Below, in pieces: positions 7,559 to 16,491 of a stretch of DNA of 64,000 bases. Made by a program: the position numbers and the translations under genes. The first letter of the stretch is position 1; each line of letters opens with the position of its first letter. The notes beneath the pieces were generated by a model that made no database searches, was not told where the DNA came from, and was given only the letters and a program-made list of their open reading frames with translations. Source of the DNA: Candidatus Bathyarchaeota archaeon (GTDB lineage Archaea > Thermoproteota > Bathyarchaeia > JAPDIZ01); the NCBI GenBank assembly GCA_029259355.1, contig JAPDIZ010000002.1, positions 558,001 to 622,000 on the forward strand, read 5' to 3'.

Positions 7559-8560
7559 ACTTCCACATCCTAGGGTAGGTCCCCGGCTCCATAACCACTC
7601 TTCTCGTCAAAACAGCTATTCCGTGGTCAGCGTCTAAGATCTCCTCAGTAGACATCACCGCCTCGCCCAGCGCTACAGCTTCTCCCTTCAAGGTGGTTAT
7701 CGCTACCAAGTCTCCCTTAGAGACTCCGCTGCTGACAGCCACTATCCCTGGGACAGCGAGGTGTGCTCCGTGGCATATGGCGTCAACCGCGGAGTCCCTT
7801 ACCACAGCTTTTGGCAAAAGATCCAAGGCTTCTTCGAGCGGCCTAACTACCTTCCTAACACCGCTCTCATCACCCTCCTCCCTCCACTTGGTAAAAGCGT
7901 CCACTAGCTCATACAAGTCTACAGCAGAGTCTTCGACGAAGGGGCCAGTGCGTGTCCTCCTGAGCTCTTCCATGTGCGCACCCGTCCCCAACACCTCACC
8001 TATGTCGTAGCATAGCTTACGGATGTAGGTACCTGCTTCGCACCCGATCCTCATCAAAACGTAGGGTGGAGAGACCTCAAGCACCTTTATGAAGTATATT
8101 CTGCGAGTTCTCAACTTGCGCTTAACCGAAGACCTAAGCGGGGGTCTCTGGTAAATCTCCCCCACGAACTCCTGGATAACCTCCTCTACACGCTTGAGGT
8201 CTGGAGCTCCGTGAAGCCTAAGCACGCAAACGTACTCCTTGCCCGCGGTCAGGAAGACTTGGAGGATGCGTGTCGCTTTCCCAAGCGCCACCGGGAGCAC
8301 GCCAGTTACGAGGGGATGTCCCCAGCAGCTGCTCCTAGGGTCCCCCCGTGGCCAACCCGGTCCACGCCCACGATCTTCCTAACCGTCGCAGCTACTTCGT
8401 GGCTTGTTGGGCCAGGGGGCTTGTCGAGATTTATTATGCCGTAGGTGATGTAGCTCTCGATGGGGCGGTTCTGGGGCTCACACCCATAGTCTGGGCTCGT
8501 CTCCTCCTCCGCCCGGTAGATGAGCTCCCTCTTTACCTCCCATGGAGGAGTAGTCGCCAC
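7548..8560 (-). CDS. cbf5: rRNA/H/ACA pseudouridine synthase Cbf5 (TruB family), two exons
   Basis: Catalytic subunit of box H/ACA RNPs, which isomerises uridine in rRNA. Exon 1 (8335-8560) encodes ...[16 protein letters not shown]...GHGGTL; exon 2 (7548-8317) encodes [16 protein letters not shown] onward, including the PUA domain near the C-terminus. Read through, exon 1 stops 9 codons later. Excising 17 nt (8318-8334) gives [16 protein letters not shown], restoring the catalytic Asp motif and a 331-residue protein of normal length. Start GTG 8558-8560. It closes the spc-type cluster after rpl14e. Confidence 0.95.
8318..8334 (-). other. 17-nt archaeal intron in cbf5 mRNA with canonical bulge-helix-bulge
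   Basis: On the transcript: exon helix GGGGA/TCCCC, 3-nt bulge ACA on the 3' side, central 4-bp helix CCCT/GGGG (one G-U pair), 3-nt bulge AGG on the 5' side, and an intron hairpin AGC-AGCT-GCT. Cutting after the second base of each bulge joins G to AT and makes GAT, the catalytic Asp. Introns in cbf5 are established for several Crenarchaeota; this is a very short one with all elements of the splicing motif. Confidence 0.92.
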
Positions 8561-8570
8561 GGCTTTACCC

Positions 8571-8879
8571 CTACCTAGTCATCAGTTGTAGCAGCAACGC
8601 TCTGTCTATCTTAACTCTTTGCTTCTGCTCCTCCAACAACCCAGCCTTTTCCAAGGCCTCAACAACCTCCTCGTCCGACGCCCCCTTGGGTATGTCTATC
8701 TTCTTGTCAGTTATCTCGAGGTGGTTTACGTTTGCTCGCCTACGCTTTACGCCGCTGACCTCCTTCGGCCCCGTAACGAGCACGTAGTTCTTGTCTATAA
8801 TCTCAACGATCACGCACCTTCTGCCAGCTTCTCTACCACGGGTCTTGACGCATATCCTCCCAACCTCTAAAGCGGGCAA
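8571..8879 (-). CDS. rpl14e: 50S ribosomal protein L14e (eL14)
   Basis: KOW-type archaeal/eukaryotic protein, 102 residues from the chosen start. [24 protein letters not shown] followed by [23 protein letters not shown] is the L14e signature; quoted as two fragments. TTG 8877-8879 is chosen because GGAGGTGAT lies seven bases upstream, just after the cmk stop; a GTG directly adjacent is too close to that site. It lies between cmk and cbf5 as in many archaea. Confidence 0.94.
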   Translation of the reverse strand: MPALEVGRICVKTRGREAGRRCVIVEIIDKNYVLVTGPKEVSGVKRRRANVNHLEITDKKIDIPKGASDEEVVEALEKAGLLEEQKQRVKIDRALLLQLMTR

Positions 8880-8883
8880 CACA

Positions 8884-9426
8884 TCACCTCCTAGCGCTGC
8901 GGTACTCCTCCACCAGCCTGACCAACACCCTCGCGTTGCCATCTATAGGCATTTTGGCTGTGTTGAGAACGACGTCATAAATGGAGAGGTCATCTACGTC
9001 TATTCCATAGTACTTGAGGTATCTCTCCCTCTCAAGCCTCTCTCTATTTAGGGTTTGCCTACGAGCTTCTTCGTAGGAGAGACCGTCCCTCTCAGCCACT
9101 CTCCTAAACCTTACCTCGTCTGGAGCGCTGAGGTATATGTTTAAATCAGCGTATTCCCTCGCCATCCAACCTACCAGCCTTCCCTCAAGCACCACGCAAC
9201 CCTTAGACGCTTCCTCCTTGGTCCTCTCATCTATCCTTCGATCGATCTCAAAGTCCTCTGCCGCTATCCTGCTCAACTCAACCAGCGACACACCCATCTC
9301 CTTAGCAATCTCCCTGAAGAGCACTCCAGCAGAGACGTGTCTAAGCCCAAGCTTCTTCGAGAGGATAGAGGCATAAGTGGACTTGCCTACGCCATGCTTA
9401 CCGCTGAGCGCAATGACCAAGCTCAT
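8884..9426 (-). CDS. cmk: Cytidylate kinase (archaeal type)
   Basis: Phosphorylates CMP/dCMP with ATP. The 180-residue protein starts [20 protein letters not shown], whose GKHGVGKST is the P-loop, followed by [15 protein letters not shown] and a lid rich in arginine ([13 protein letters not shown]-like segment). The ATG at 9424-9426 overlaps the TGA of rpl34e (ATGA), indicating coupled translation, so the longer in-frame start at 9474 is rejected. Confidence 0.93.
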   Translation of the reverse strand: MSLVIALSGKHGVGKSTYASILSKKLGLRHVSAGVLFREIAKEMGVSLVELSRIAAEDFEIDRRIDERTKEEASKGCVVLEGRLVGWMAREYADLNIYLSAPDEVRFRRVAERDGLSYEEARRQTLNRERLERERYLKYYGIDVDDLSIYDVVLNTAKMPIDGNARVLVRLVEEYRSARR

Positions 9427-9704
9427 GGAGCGGCACCGCCTCTCACCGCGCGGACGATGGCTCTGCGAAGACACTCTGGACAGAGGACTCCACCGAAGGG
9501 GCGTTCAGGCCTCTTCTCGGTTTTGGAGAGATTCCTAAACTTAGCGTATGGGAGGGTGGGTACGCCGTGAAGCTCTGCTCCGCACACAGCGCACCTAGCT
9601 TTGCCAACTTTCTTCTTCATGACGTGTAGCGAGAGCCTTCCACCTGGGGTCTTAATCAGCTTCTTCGCTCTAAGCCTCGTTCTAAGAGCAGGTCTAGGCA
9701 TCAT
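9423..9704 (-). CDS. rpl34e: 50S ribosomal protein L34e (eL34)
   Basis: Zinc-ribbon large-subunit protein, 93 residues. MPRPALRTRLRAKKLIKTPGG is followed by a CxxC...CxxC pair (CAVCGAEL and CPECLRRA) that binds zinc. Two adjacent ATG codons at 9699-9704 follow GGAGGAGT, so the protein may start one residue later. The first ATG directly abuts the stop of the EMC3/DUF106-like gene. Confidence 0.94.
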   Translation of the reverse strand: MMPRPALRTRLRAKKLIKTPGGRLSLHVMKKKVGKARCAVCGAELHGVPTLPYAKFRNLSKTEKRPERPFGGVLCPECLRRAIVRAVRGGAAP

Positions 9705-10229
9705 TTACTCCTCCAGCGTAGGCGTTAAGCCAAGCATCCTCAGGAGAGGCATGCCAGCGCCTATGGCGCAGAGCAGGTACCAGCCTATAAAGCCTATTGC
9801 GTAGAGCTTCTTGGCCTCATCCCACCAAGCGATGAGGGGAAGCCAGAGAGGGATGTATGCGACAGCGTGTCCCTGTGGGTAGAACCCCCTAAGCAGCCAA
9901 AACACTATCAAGATGGGGATAAGGAAAATGGTCATCGCCTTAAGCTGCTGCCTCATTATCTGAGCTTGCATCTTCATGATCTTCGACTGCTTTCGCTTCA
10001 GCTTCTCCAGCTTCTGGGCATCACCGCTTCTCTGAGCTTCATTAAACTCCCTTTTCCACTCCCTAAACTCTCGCTGCATTCTTTTCATCTGCTCAACGTC
10101 TATGAACTTCCTGTTTAAGAGAGCGTTTACCACCGAGATCGCTACGGCTAAGCAGAGTATAAAGATAGTAGCCTGCGGAGGATCATGCACAGGCTGGAGC
10201 CACGCGTATATCTGCTGAATCAGGTCCAT
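9705..10229 (-). CDS. DUF106 membrane protein, EMC3/YidC-like insertase
   Basis: Archaeal member of the Oxa1 superfamily, thought to insert proteins into the membrane beside SecY. The 174 residues show an N-terminal transmembrane helix (FILCLAVAISVVNALLN), a highly charged cytoplasmic coiled coil at about 45-95 (QMKRMQREFREWKREF, KLEKLKRKQSKIMKMQ), then two more hydrophobic segments. This is the DUF106/Ylp layout. The position directly downstream of secY and adkA agrees with a role in membrane protein biogenesis. Confidence 0.88.
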   Translation of the reverse strand: MDLIQQIYAWLQPVHDPPQATIFILCLAVAISVVNALLNRKFIDVEQMKRMQREFREWKREFNEAQRSGDAQKLEKLKRKQSKIMKMQAQIMRQQLKAMTIFLIPILIVFWLLRGFYPQGHAVAYIPLWLPLIAWWDEAKKLYAIGFIGWYLLCAIGAGMPLLRMLGLTPTLEE

Positions 10230-10240
10230 GCTCTCACCAC

Positions 10241-10822
10241 CTACAGTATGTCCCTCAACAGGTTAATGAGCTCCTCAGCCGCTTCTCTAGCCCCACCAGC
10301 TGGGTTTTGGACTATCTTGACAGGTGCTCCCGTCAACACTGAGCATGCAGTGGCAAAGGAGCGAGAAGCTTGTAGCTCTAGCTTAACCTCTTCTTCGAGA
10401 ACCATGTCCCTCGACCTAGTTTTATCTTGAGCACGCCTCTCCGCCACCTCCTTCACCGATGCTTCGACCAAGACGAGCGCTGAGGGAGACAGCTTTTCCA
10501 AGACACCTGCTGGTAGCCCCGGCCAAAAGCCATTTCGTGTGCGTATGAACATGTGGGTATCCACAATGAGCACGTCTACGCCCTCAGCCTCTCCAGCTAT
10601 CTTATCAGCAGCTTTTCGCTGAAGCTTTCTCTGAAAGTCCAAGGGCATCTTCCTTATCTGATCTCTATCAGGCACAGCCCCCTTAGCGAGCTCCATCATA
10701 ACGGTTCCGAAGTTAACGACTTTTACGCGCATCCCCCTCTCACTAGCCAACTTTTCCAGCTCGGACAAGACCGTGGTCTTCCCAACACCCGGGATACCCG
10801 TGACCACAACAACCTTGCCCAA
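10241..10822 (-). CDS. adkA: Adenylate kinase, archaeal type
   Basis: Converts AMP plus ATP to two ADP. The 193-residue protein carries the P-loop VVTGIPGVGKTTVLSELE at its N-terminus and DVLIVDTHMFIRTRNGFWPGLP, both typical of the archaeal AdkA group rather than the bacterial enzyme. Start TTG 10820-10822. It lies between secY and the DUF106 gene, the common archaeal order. Confidence 0.94.
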   Translation of the reverse strand: MGKVVVVTGIPGVGKTTVLSELEKLASERGMRVKVVNFGTVMMELAKGAVPDRDQIRKMPLDFQRKLQRKAADKIAGEAEGVDVLIVDTHMFIRTRNGFWPGLPAGVLEKLSPSALVLVEASVKEVAERRAQDKTRSRDMVLEEEVKLELQASRSFATACSVLTGAPVKIVQNPAGGAREAAEELINLLRDIL

Positions 10823-10887
10823 GCCTCAACACCGCCGCTGGGAACAGCCTATTGGAGCGTAGAGCTTTCTCTTTTATCTTTTCCCAG

Positions 10888-12324
10888 CTACCTCTTGCCT
10901 AGGAAGCGCCTCACAGCTGGATACATCTCAAGCAGCTGCTCGCGGAGAAGCTGCTGATAGGTCTGGTAAAGTATGCCCACAGTCAGCAACACGCCCATTC
11001 CAGTGCCGAACACACCCAGCCAATCAGCTAAGCCCGCTATGAGCCCCACGATGAACCCGCCAATCACGGTTACGGCGGGGATGTACCTACCAAGTATCTC
11101 ACCAACTGGTCGCTCAGACCTTCTAAAGCCTGGAACCTGCATACCTGCGTCGATAAGCTGCTTAGCTACGTCTCTTGCGCTAAGCCCAGCTATCTCAACC
11201 CAAGTTATGGAGAAGATGATGCACACAGCTACGAGGAGAGCGAGGTAGACAACTGCCCTTACCGGCTCCTCCATAACAGTTCCAATGCTCCTAGGAGGCG
11301 TCACGTAGTAGACCAAGCAACCAGGCAGGGGCTTCTCCGTTCCGCCAGAGACATCATACATGGCGATCATGTTGAGGAGCCAGTCTGAGTTGTCTCGGTT
11401 GTACCGCTCCCAAAGTATTCTGCCTATGAAGTATATGTCGGCGAAGAGAGCTGAAGCGAGAATGACGGGTATATTCGAGACGTAGAGCAGCTTTACGGGG
11501 TACCTCCCTCTAAAGCCCCTAAACTGGGCGTGAGAGAGGGGGAGCTCTACCCTAATGCCCTCGAGGTAGATAACTATGAGGAAGACAGCTACGGTGGTAA
11601 AGAAGCCTATAAGGTCTGGTAGCCTACCTCCTCTGTAGAAAAGCCACGTCCAGTTCACGTTCTCAAGCCCAGAAAGCAGCGATGCAAAGAAAGCCACTAT
11701 CGCGCCCGTCGGCTCCCCCGTCGCTGGGTCTGGGTAGGGGGAGAAGCTCATCCACCAAATCCTCTGAGCAACTCCAGCAGCTATGAACAAGCTTATCCCG
11801 CTTCCAATTCCCCAACCCTTCTGAACTAGCTCGTCGAGGAGAATGATTATGACGCCAGCAGCCATAAGCTGTGCGAAAATGATCACCGCGGTTTCTGTTG
11901 GCAGCGCTCCGAAAGCTCCGCTGAGCAAGTAGGCAGACGCTTCGAAAGCAGTCATAACTATTGCGAGGAACTTGTTGGCTGCCGTGAACATTGCTCTGTC
12001 CTCAGGCTTAGTGAAGTCTACGTCGATTATCTTTGAGCCAGCAAGCAGCTGCATAATCAGCCCAGCGGTTACAATAGGCCCTATCCCCAGCTCCATTAGG
12101 GTGCCGCGCCTAGCAGCCAATATTATCCTCATGTAGCGAAGGGGGTCGAATCCTTGAGCTGGGCTATAAAGCCCGTAGAGCGGGACCTCGCACATGAAGA
12201 GGTAGATGATGAGCACTATAGCGCTCCAAAACAACTTCTCGGTTAGGCTAACCCTCCTTATGGGAGGCTTTACCTCGGGTAGGAATCGGGTGATGGGGCT
12301 GACGACTTCAATAAACCTCGCCAA
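10888..12324 (-). CDS. secY: Preprotein translocase subunit SecY
   Basis: Central pore of the Sec translocon, 478 residues with about ten membrane helices. N-terminal TEKLFWSAIVLIIYLFMCEVPLYG and the loop GSGISLFIAAGVAQRI, plus GGRLPDLIGFF and the late ARDVAKQLIDAGMQVPGFRR, follow the archaeal SecY/Sec61-alpha pattern. It starts 12 bases after rpl15, suggesting co-transcription, and is followed by a 65-base gap before adkA. Confidence 0.96.
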   Translation of the reverse strand: MARFIEVVSPITRFLPEVKPPIRRVSLTEKLFWSAIVLIIYLFMCEVPLYGLYSPAQGFDPLRYMRIILAARRGTLMELGIGPIVTAGLIMQLLAGSKIIDVDFTKPEDRAMFTAANKFLAIVMTAFEASAYLLSGAFGALPTETAVIIFAQLMAAGVIIILLDELVQKGWGIGSGISLFIAAGVAQRIWWMSFSPYPDPATGEPTGAIVAFFASLLSGLENVNWTWLFYRGGRLPDLIGFFTTVAVFLIVIYLEGIRVELPLSHAQFRGFRGRYPVKLLYVSNIPVILASALFADIYFIGRILWERYNRDNSDWLLNMIAMYDVSGGTEKPLPGCLVYYVTPPRSIGTVMEEPVRAVVYLALLVAVCIIFSITWVEIAGLSARDVAKQLIDAGMQVPGFRRSERPVGEILGRYIPAVTVIGGFIVGLIAGLADWLGVFGTGMGVLLTVGILYQTYQQLLREQLLEMYPAVRRFLGKR

Positions 12325-12336
12325 AGCCTACACCGC

Positions 12337-12753
12337 TTAGCCAGCTAGTAGCAGAACCTCGCCACCCGCCTCCCTAACTTTTTCCTCAGCAAGCTTCGAG
12401 CAGCTCCCTACCTTGACGCGCACAGGCGTCGTTATCTTCCCCGAGCCGAGGAGCTTGTCAAACCCCATAGACTCCAGATCTATTTCGAGGACACCGCCCT
12501 CCCCAGCTGAAAGCCTCTTCGCCATCTCATCCAGCTCACCTACGTTTATGGTGTTTAGCTCGCCCACACTCGTCGGACACCTGAAGCCGTGCTTGCCCAC
12601 GTACCTAGGCTGTCCCTGAACCCACTTATGCTTGTGAATACCTGCTCTACCCTTTCCTCCGCTCATTCCCGACTTTCGGTGCTGCCCTATTCTACCGAAG
12701 CCGCAGGTCCTCGACCCACGCATTTTGCGGTGTTTTCTGAGGCGGGTAGGCAA
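12337..12753 (-). CDS. rpl15: 50S ribosomal protein L15 (uL15)
   Basis: Late-assembly 50S protein, 138 residues. The glycine- and arginine-rich N-terminus TRLRKHRKMRGSRTCGFGRI and GGKGRAGIHKHKW are the archaeal uL15 signature; the C-terminal globular domain ends GGEVLLLAG. Start TTG 12751-12753. It is separated from rpl30, its usual upstream partner, by the inserted hsp20 gene. Confidence 0.94.
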   Translation of the reverse strand: MPTRLRKHRKMRGSRTCGFGRIGQHRKSGMSGGKGRAGIHKHKWVQGQPRYVGKHGFRCPTSVGELNTINVGELDEMAKRLSAGEGGVLEIDLESMGFDKLLGSGKITTPVRVKVGSCSKLAEEKVREAGGEVLLLAG

Positions 12754-12771
12754 GGTTGAGCAACCCCAAAC

Positions 12772-13308
12772 CTACTCTATCTTGATTGGCTCTCCCTTTT
12801 CCTCCCTAGAAACCTCTTTCTTCGCTAGCTTAACCTCAAGTACTCCGTTCTTGTAGGTAGCTTTTGCCGACTTGGGGTCGATTTTTGCCGGGAGTGTTAC
12901 CTCCTTATAGTACTTCCTCTGCGGAGTGTCTACCGATATGGTGAGCGCATCCTCCGTAGCGTTTAGCTTAATATCCTCCTTTTCTACTCCGGGGAGCTCA
13001 GCAACCACTTTGATCGAAGCTTTCTCCTCTATGACGTCTACTAAGGGCTCTCGCTCCTCCCTTATCTCTGGGCCAAACCGACCTGGAGCAACATTTCCGA
13101 ACTGGCGGACCACCGGCTTCCCATCGGGGCCTATGGTTACGCTGAAGCCATATACGTAACTCCTAGGCTCGCTAGTCTCTCTGAAGGGCATCTGAAAAGC
13201 TCTCCTCATCATCTCCTCCATAATTTCCTCTATCCGCTCAAATTCTTCGAAGATGTCTGACCAGAACGTTCTCCTCCTACGACGCCTCTCCTCCCACCAA
13301 TCTGACAT
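12772..13308 (-). CDS. hsp20: Hsp20/alpha-crystallin small heat-shock protein
   Basis: ATP-independent chaperone that holds unfolding proteins. The 178 residues begin with an aromatic/Arg-rich arm (SDWWEERRRRRRTFWSDIFEEFERIEEIMEEMM), here noted in parts, and carry an alpha-crystallin domain at about 85-170 with VVAELPGVEKEDIKLN and the GVLEVKLAKK strand; a PIKIE-type C-terminal I-x-I tail ends it. It sits inside the ribosomal run between rpl30 and rpl15 but has its own TATA-like element, so heat control within the operon is plausible. Confidence 0.92.
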   Translation of the reverse strand: MSDWWEERRRRRRTFWSDIFEEFERIEEIMEEMMRRAFQMPFRETSEPRSYVYGFSVTIGPDGKPVVRQFGNVAPGRFGPEIREEREPLVDVIEEKASIKVVAELPGVEKEDIKLNATEDALTISVDTPQRKYYKEVTLPAKIDPKSAKATYKNGVLEVKLAKKEVSREEKGEPIKIE

Positions 13309-13344
13309 GTTCGTTCACCAAGGGATACTTGCGTCTATGCAAGC

Positions 13345-13354
13345 GATTTAAACC
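13345..13354 (-). promoter_or_regulatory. Probable TATA box for hsp20
   Basis: GGTTTAAATC on the minus strand lies about 40 bases before the hsp20 ATG and just after the rpl30 stop. Genes in this ribosomal run otherwise have almost no spacers, which makes the element stand out. Confidence 0.55.
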
Positions 13355-13359
13355 TTGGC

Positions 13360-13842
13360 TTAGATAATCCTCTTCATCAAGTCGTTTATGGCTTCTCCCC
13401 TGTAGCCCAGCTCTCCCCCATCTCTGTAGCTACGCTTGGTTGAGCGCTTGAAGCCTCCGCTTGGGGGGTGTAGCCTAAACACAGGCTTTACGCTAGGAAG
13501 CTTCCAGAACTCCACTTCACACTGGTGTATTGCTCGCGCAAGCTTCTCTATGGACTCATATCCCAGCTTCTCCTTCACGTATTCGTCAGTGAGCTTCTCG
13601 TTGCCAACAGTTCTCCCCCACCTCCTCAGCAGCGCTGCAATAGTCTCTTCAGTGGGCTCACCCCACGTCACGTAGTCCTTTACGACTTGCAGCATGCCGA
13701 GATAGGAGGGTCTGTTGTCTATGAGGGTGGCGTGGTTTGGCTTGTGAAGCCTCAGCATCGCTAGCGTATCCTTAACCTTCCTCCTAACGTCAACCGTACC
13801 CCTTATCCTGTAGACCAGCAAGCACTTCCTCTCGTCCGACAT
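13360..13842 (-). CDS. rpl30: 50S ribosomal protein L30 (uL30)
   Basis: Large-subunit protein of the L30/L7e family in its longer archaeal form (160 residues). LLVYRIRGTVDVRRKVKDTLAMLRLHKPNHATLID is the conserved ferredoxin-like start, cited here in one stretch split by the reader at RKVKDTL; the C-terminal HPPSGGFKRSTKRSYRDGGELGYRG is archaeal. It starts three bases after rps5 ends. The expected next gene rpl15 is displaced by hsp20. Confidence 0.95.
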   Translation of the reverse strand: MSDERKCLLVYRIRGTVDVRRKVKDTLAMLRLHKPNHATLIDNRPSYLGMLQVVKDYVTWGEPTEETIAALLRRWGRTVGNEKLTDEYVKEKLGYESIEKLARAIHQCEVEFWKLPSVKPVFRLHPPSGGFKRSTKRSYRDGGELGYRGEAINDLMKRII

Positions 13843-13844
13843 AG

Positions 13845-14480
13845 CTACCTCGCCCAGTCAGCTGGCGTAACCATTCTGTAAGTGTTCTTCAACGCGTTAT
13901 AGATAGCTGTGGAGAACGAAGATAGAGTTGAGGTGGAGCCATAGGTCCTCGTCCAGCAGTCTGAGATTCCAGCCAACCTCAGGACGACCTTAGCCGCCTC
14001 CCCTGCCACCAGCCCTAGACCGCGTGGTCCAGGGATCAAGACGACGCGTACACTTCCACACTTACCCGTGACCTTGAACGGAAGCGAGTGAAGTTTGTCG
14101 CAACCACACTCCCAGCTACCACACCCCCTGCGCACAGGGATTATATTCAGCTTAGCGTCCAAAACCGCCTTCTCTATGGCTGCCCTCACCTGCCTCGCCT
14201 TTCCAGAGCCTATGCCAATGTGTCCCTCTCCATCTCCCACAGCCACGATCGCCTTAAACCTCGACCGCTCACCCGCATCTGTTTGGCGCTGAACAAGGTT
14301 TATACCCAAAACCTCTTGCTGAAGATTGGGGAGCAGCATATCAACTATCTCTGGCTCCCTGATCTTGAGACCCTGCCTAAATATCTCATCTATAGATGTT
14401 ATCTTGCGCTCGAGGACAAGCCGACCCACTAGGGTCCTAGGCTTCCAAACCTCTTCCAGCTCAGTAGCTTGCTCAACCAC
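13845..14480 (-). CDS. rps5: 30S ribosomal protein S5 (uS5)
   Basis: Decoding-fidelity protein, 211 residues. The double-stranded RNA-binding domain ([22 protein letters not shown]) is followed by the archaeal insert [19 protein letters not shown], which holds several cysteines, and by the S5 C-terminal domain ([19 protein letters not shown]). Start GTG 14478-14480 overlaps the rpl18 end by eight bases. Confidence 0.95.
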   Translation of the reverse strand: MVEQATELEEVWKPRTLVGRLVLERKITSIDEIFRQGLKIREPEIVDMLLPNLQQEVLGINLVQRQTDAGERSRFKAIVAVGDGEGHIGIGSGKARQVRAAIEKAVLDAKLNIIPVRRGCGSWECGCDKLHSLPFKVTGKCGSVRVVLIPGPRGLGLVAGEAAKVVLRLAGISDCWTRTYGSTSTLSSFSTAIYNALKNTYRMVTPADWAR

Positions 14481-15081
14481 TCACATCACCACCCAGCGAC
14501 GAGACGATCTTCTTCCTAACTTCGTCAAAATGTGTGGGGAGGTCCTCTGGCCTAAACCCCCTCCTTATGTAACCAGAAAACTGCCGCTCGTACTTCTCGG
14601 GATTGGTTTCGAGAAGCGTCTTAGAGTATTCAGCGACGTGCTCACCACGTATCCTGCTCATGTCTGGGAGAATCTCCTCTCCGTGGGGGATCGACATGCC
14701 AGCGTCCACCGCCCCCTTCAGGGCAGCGAAAACCCTAGATCCCTTGCTAGGCTTGTGCAGACCGATGTCGAGTACTGCCTCCTTTATTCCCTTCGAGAGC
14801 GCTCTGTACCCAGCTAACAGCCCAGTTAGGTAGGCAGCGGGTACGTTCCCACAATCACCTCTCCAGCCGAACTTGGTAACAAGCTCTTTTGAGGAGGCTG
14901 AGGCCAAGACGTGATCTCCCTCCAACCGAGCCTCTACTACCTGAACCAGCATGTGGCGAAGAGAACCCCTAGTAACGAGCCTAGGCTTGCCCGAGAGAAT
15001 TAGCGCTTTTCGCTTTCTGTAGTTGGTCTTCCCCTCCCGGCGCCGCCTAAACTTTACGCTGTACCTCGGCCCCCTAGCCAT
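14473..15081 (-). CDS. rpl18: 50S ribosomal protein L18 (uL18)
   Basis: 5S rRNA-binding protein, 202 residues. [23 protein letters not shown] is the archaeal N-terminus, and [15 protein letters not shown] with [15 protein letters not shown] follow. ATG 15079-15081 is chosen because GGAGGTAGT precedes it; the upstream in-frame start at 15117 lies within rpl19e and adds a non-family leader. Confidence 0.94.
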   Translation of the reverse strand: MARGPRYSVKFRRRREGKTNYRKRKALILSGKPRLVTRGSLRHMLVQVVEARLEGDHVLASASSKELVTKFGWRGDCGNVPAAYLTGLLAGYRALSKGIKEAVLDIGLHKPSKGSRVFAALKGAVDAGMSIPHGEEILPDMSRIRGEHVAEYSKTLLETNPEKYERQFSGYIRRGFRPEDLPTHFDEVRKKIVSSLGGDVSG

Positions 15082-15085
15082 AGCA

Positions 15086-15538
15086 CTACCTCCTCCTATA
15101 GAGCTTGTTTGCCTCAATGTATTGCTCGAGGTGAGCTACGCTCCTAAACGCACCTCCCTTAGCCAAGAGGTATAGCTTTCGGTAGACAGAGGCCGTAATC
15201 ATTCTCCTAGCCCTAAGCTCTCTCAGGCGCTTCCTCAAAGCCCTTATCCTAGACATCCATAGCTCTTTTCTGGGAGCTCTAGCACCCTTAGCCCCCTTTC
15301 GGCTTCCAAGACCCCTTCGCCTACCCTTCTTCTTCTTTTCGCGAAGCACCCGCTTTCTTCCTCTGCTTATCCCCTTCTCAGGCTTAGTCCTTATAGCCCC
15401 ATCCTTGATCAGCTTCCTCACGTCCTCTCTAGTCATAGCGACCTCTACATCCTCTAACCTCTCAGGATCTATCCAGATCCGGCCCTCCCCCACACCCAGT
15501 ATTTCAGCAGCTAACCGCCTCTGAGTAGTTAGCTTCAC
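15086..15538 (-). CDS. rpl19e: 50S ribosomal protein L19e (eL19)
   Basis: Archaeal/eukaryotic large-subunit protein, about 150 residues. [24 protein letters not shown] and the long basic helix [21 protein letters not shown] are characteristic. GTG 15536-15538 with AGGTGG five bases before it is the chosen start; a GTG immediately after the rpl32e stop (15545-15547) is the alternative. Confidence 0.94.
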   Translation of the reverse strand: MKLTTQRRLAAEILGVGEGRIWIDPERLEDVEVAMTREDVRKLIKDGAIRTKPEKGISRGRKRVLREKKKKGRRRGLGSRKGAKGARAPRKELWMSRIRALRKRLRELRARRMITASVYRKLYLLAKGGAFRSVAHLEQYIEANKLYRRR

Positions 15539-15547
15539 CCCAACCAC

Positions 15548-15937
15548 CTACGCCTTCGGAGGGTTTAGCACCTTAAGCCCCAGCTCCTGAGCTCTCTCAA
15601 ATATCTGCATACGCTTAAGCTTCCCAACCTTAGAGGATATCCTGACAGCATGCTCCTCTGGGTTTAGAGGCTCAAGCTCCTCAACTCGGAAAACCAGAAC
15701 CTCTCGAAGTCCTGAGGGGTGGAGCCCCCTCGCAAGCTTAGGGCCTCGATAACCTACGCGAGGAGATTCTGGCCATCCCTTCACACGCTTCCTCATCTTG
15801 CTATCTATTCCACGAGGGCGCCTCCAGTTCTCCTTAACCCTCACATACCTCCAGCTCTCTTGACGAACGAAGTCTGGCTTCTTGCGCTTAAGCCTCTTGC
15901 GAATCGCTAGCGCTCTCTTAACCTCTTCGCTAGGCAA
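15548..15937 (-). CDS. rpl32e: 50S ribosomal protein L32e (eL32)
   Basis: Archaeal/eukaryotic large-subunit protein, about 129 residues. KPDFVRQESWRYVRVKENWRRPRGIDSKMR and GYRGPKLARGLHPSGL are the family signature, each longer than needed but cited as the key blocks. TTG 15935-15937 (LPSEEVKRAL) overlaps the end of rpl6; an earlier in-frame start at 15979 would lie fully inside rpl6. Confidence 0.93.
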   Translation of the reverse strand: MPSEEVKRALAIRKRLKRKKPDFVRQESWRYVRVKENWRRPRGIDSKMRKRVKGWPESPRVGYRGPKLARGLHPSGLREVLVFRVEELEPLNPEEHAVRISSKVGKLKRMQIFERAQELGLKVLNPPKA

Positions 15938-16481
15938 CCTCCATCCCCACCCTCTTCTCCTCAACGTATATTCCGTCAAGAAACACCCTGGGATCCTTGT
16001 CCTTCACCCTCGTAGCGAGCTGTATGTTGGCTGCTGTCTGGCCCACAGCCTCCTTGTCTATCCCCATTACGTAGACATCCTCTCCCTTAACCACCACCTT
16101 TACTCCGGGCATAACTTTCGCTACCCTAGGAGCTCTCTCACCGCCGAAGTTCTCTATCAAGACCCTATCTCCCTCAACCCTAACCGACATCGGGAAGTGA
16201 GCGTAAATCATCTTCATCTTGTAGGTGTAGCCCTGAGTAACCCCCATGATCATGTTCTTGATGTGTGAGGCGACCGTGCCGAGCATAGCTGCCTCTCGCT
16301 TGCGTGGCCACCAGACCACAACCTCGACAGACCCATCCCTCTTCTCTATGTGGACTGGAGCGTCTGAGAAGTCACGGGATAGAGTGCCAAGAGGCCCGCT
16401 TACGGTGACCCTTTTGTCCACTATCTCCACGCTAACGCCCTCAGGGATTGGGACGACTTTCCTCATCTCGACAGCTTTCAA
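15930..16481 (-). CDS. rpl6: 50S ribosomal protein L6 (uL6)
   Basis: Protein near the factor-binding stalk base, about 183 residues. VVPIPEGVSVEIVDKRVTVSGPLG opens the first of two homologous domains; YKMKMIYAHFPMSV and IENFGGERAPRVAKVMPGV mark the archaeal version. TTG 16479-16481 with GGTGG five bases upstream is preferred to the GTG at 16488-16490. It overlaps rpl32e. Confidence 0.94.
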   Translation of the reverse strand: MKAVEMRKVVPIPEGVSVEIVDKRVTVSGPLGTLSRDFSDAPVHIEKRDGSVEVVVWWPRKREAAMLGTVASHIKNMIMGVTQGYTYKMKMIYAHFPMSVRVEGDRVLIENFGGERAPRVAKVMPGVKVVVKGEDVYVMGIDKEAVGQTAANIQLATRVKDKDPRVFLDGIYVEEKRVGMEVA

Positions 16482-16491
16482 CGTAACCACC

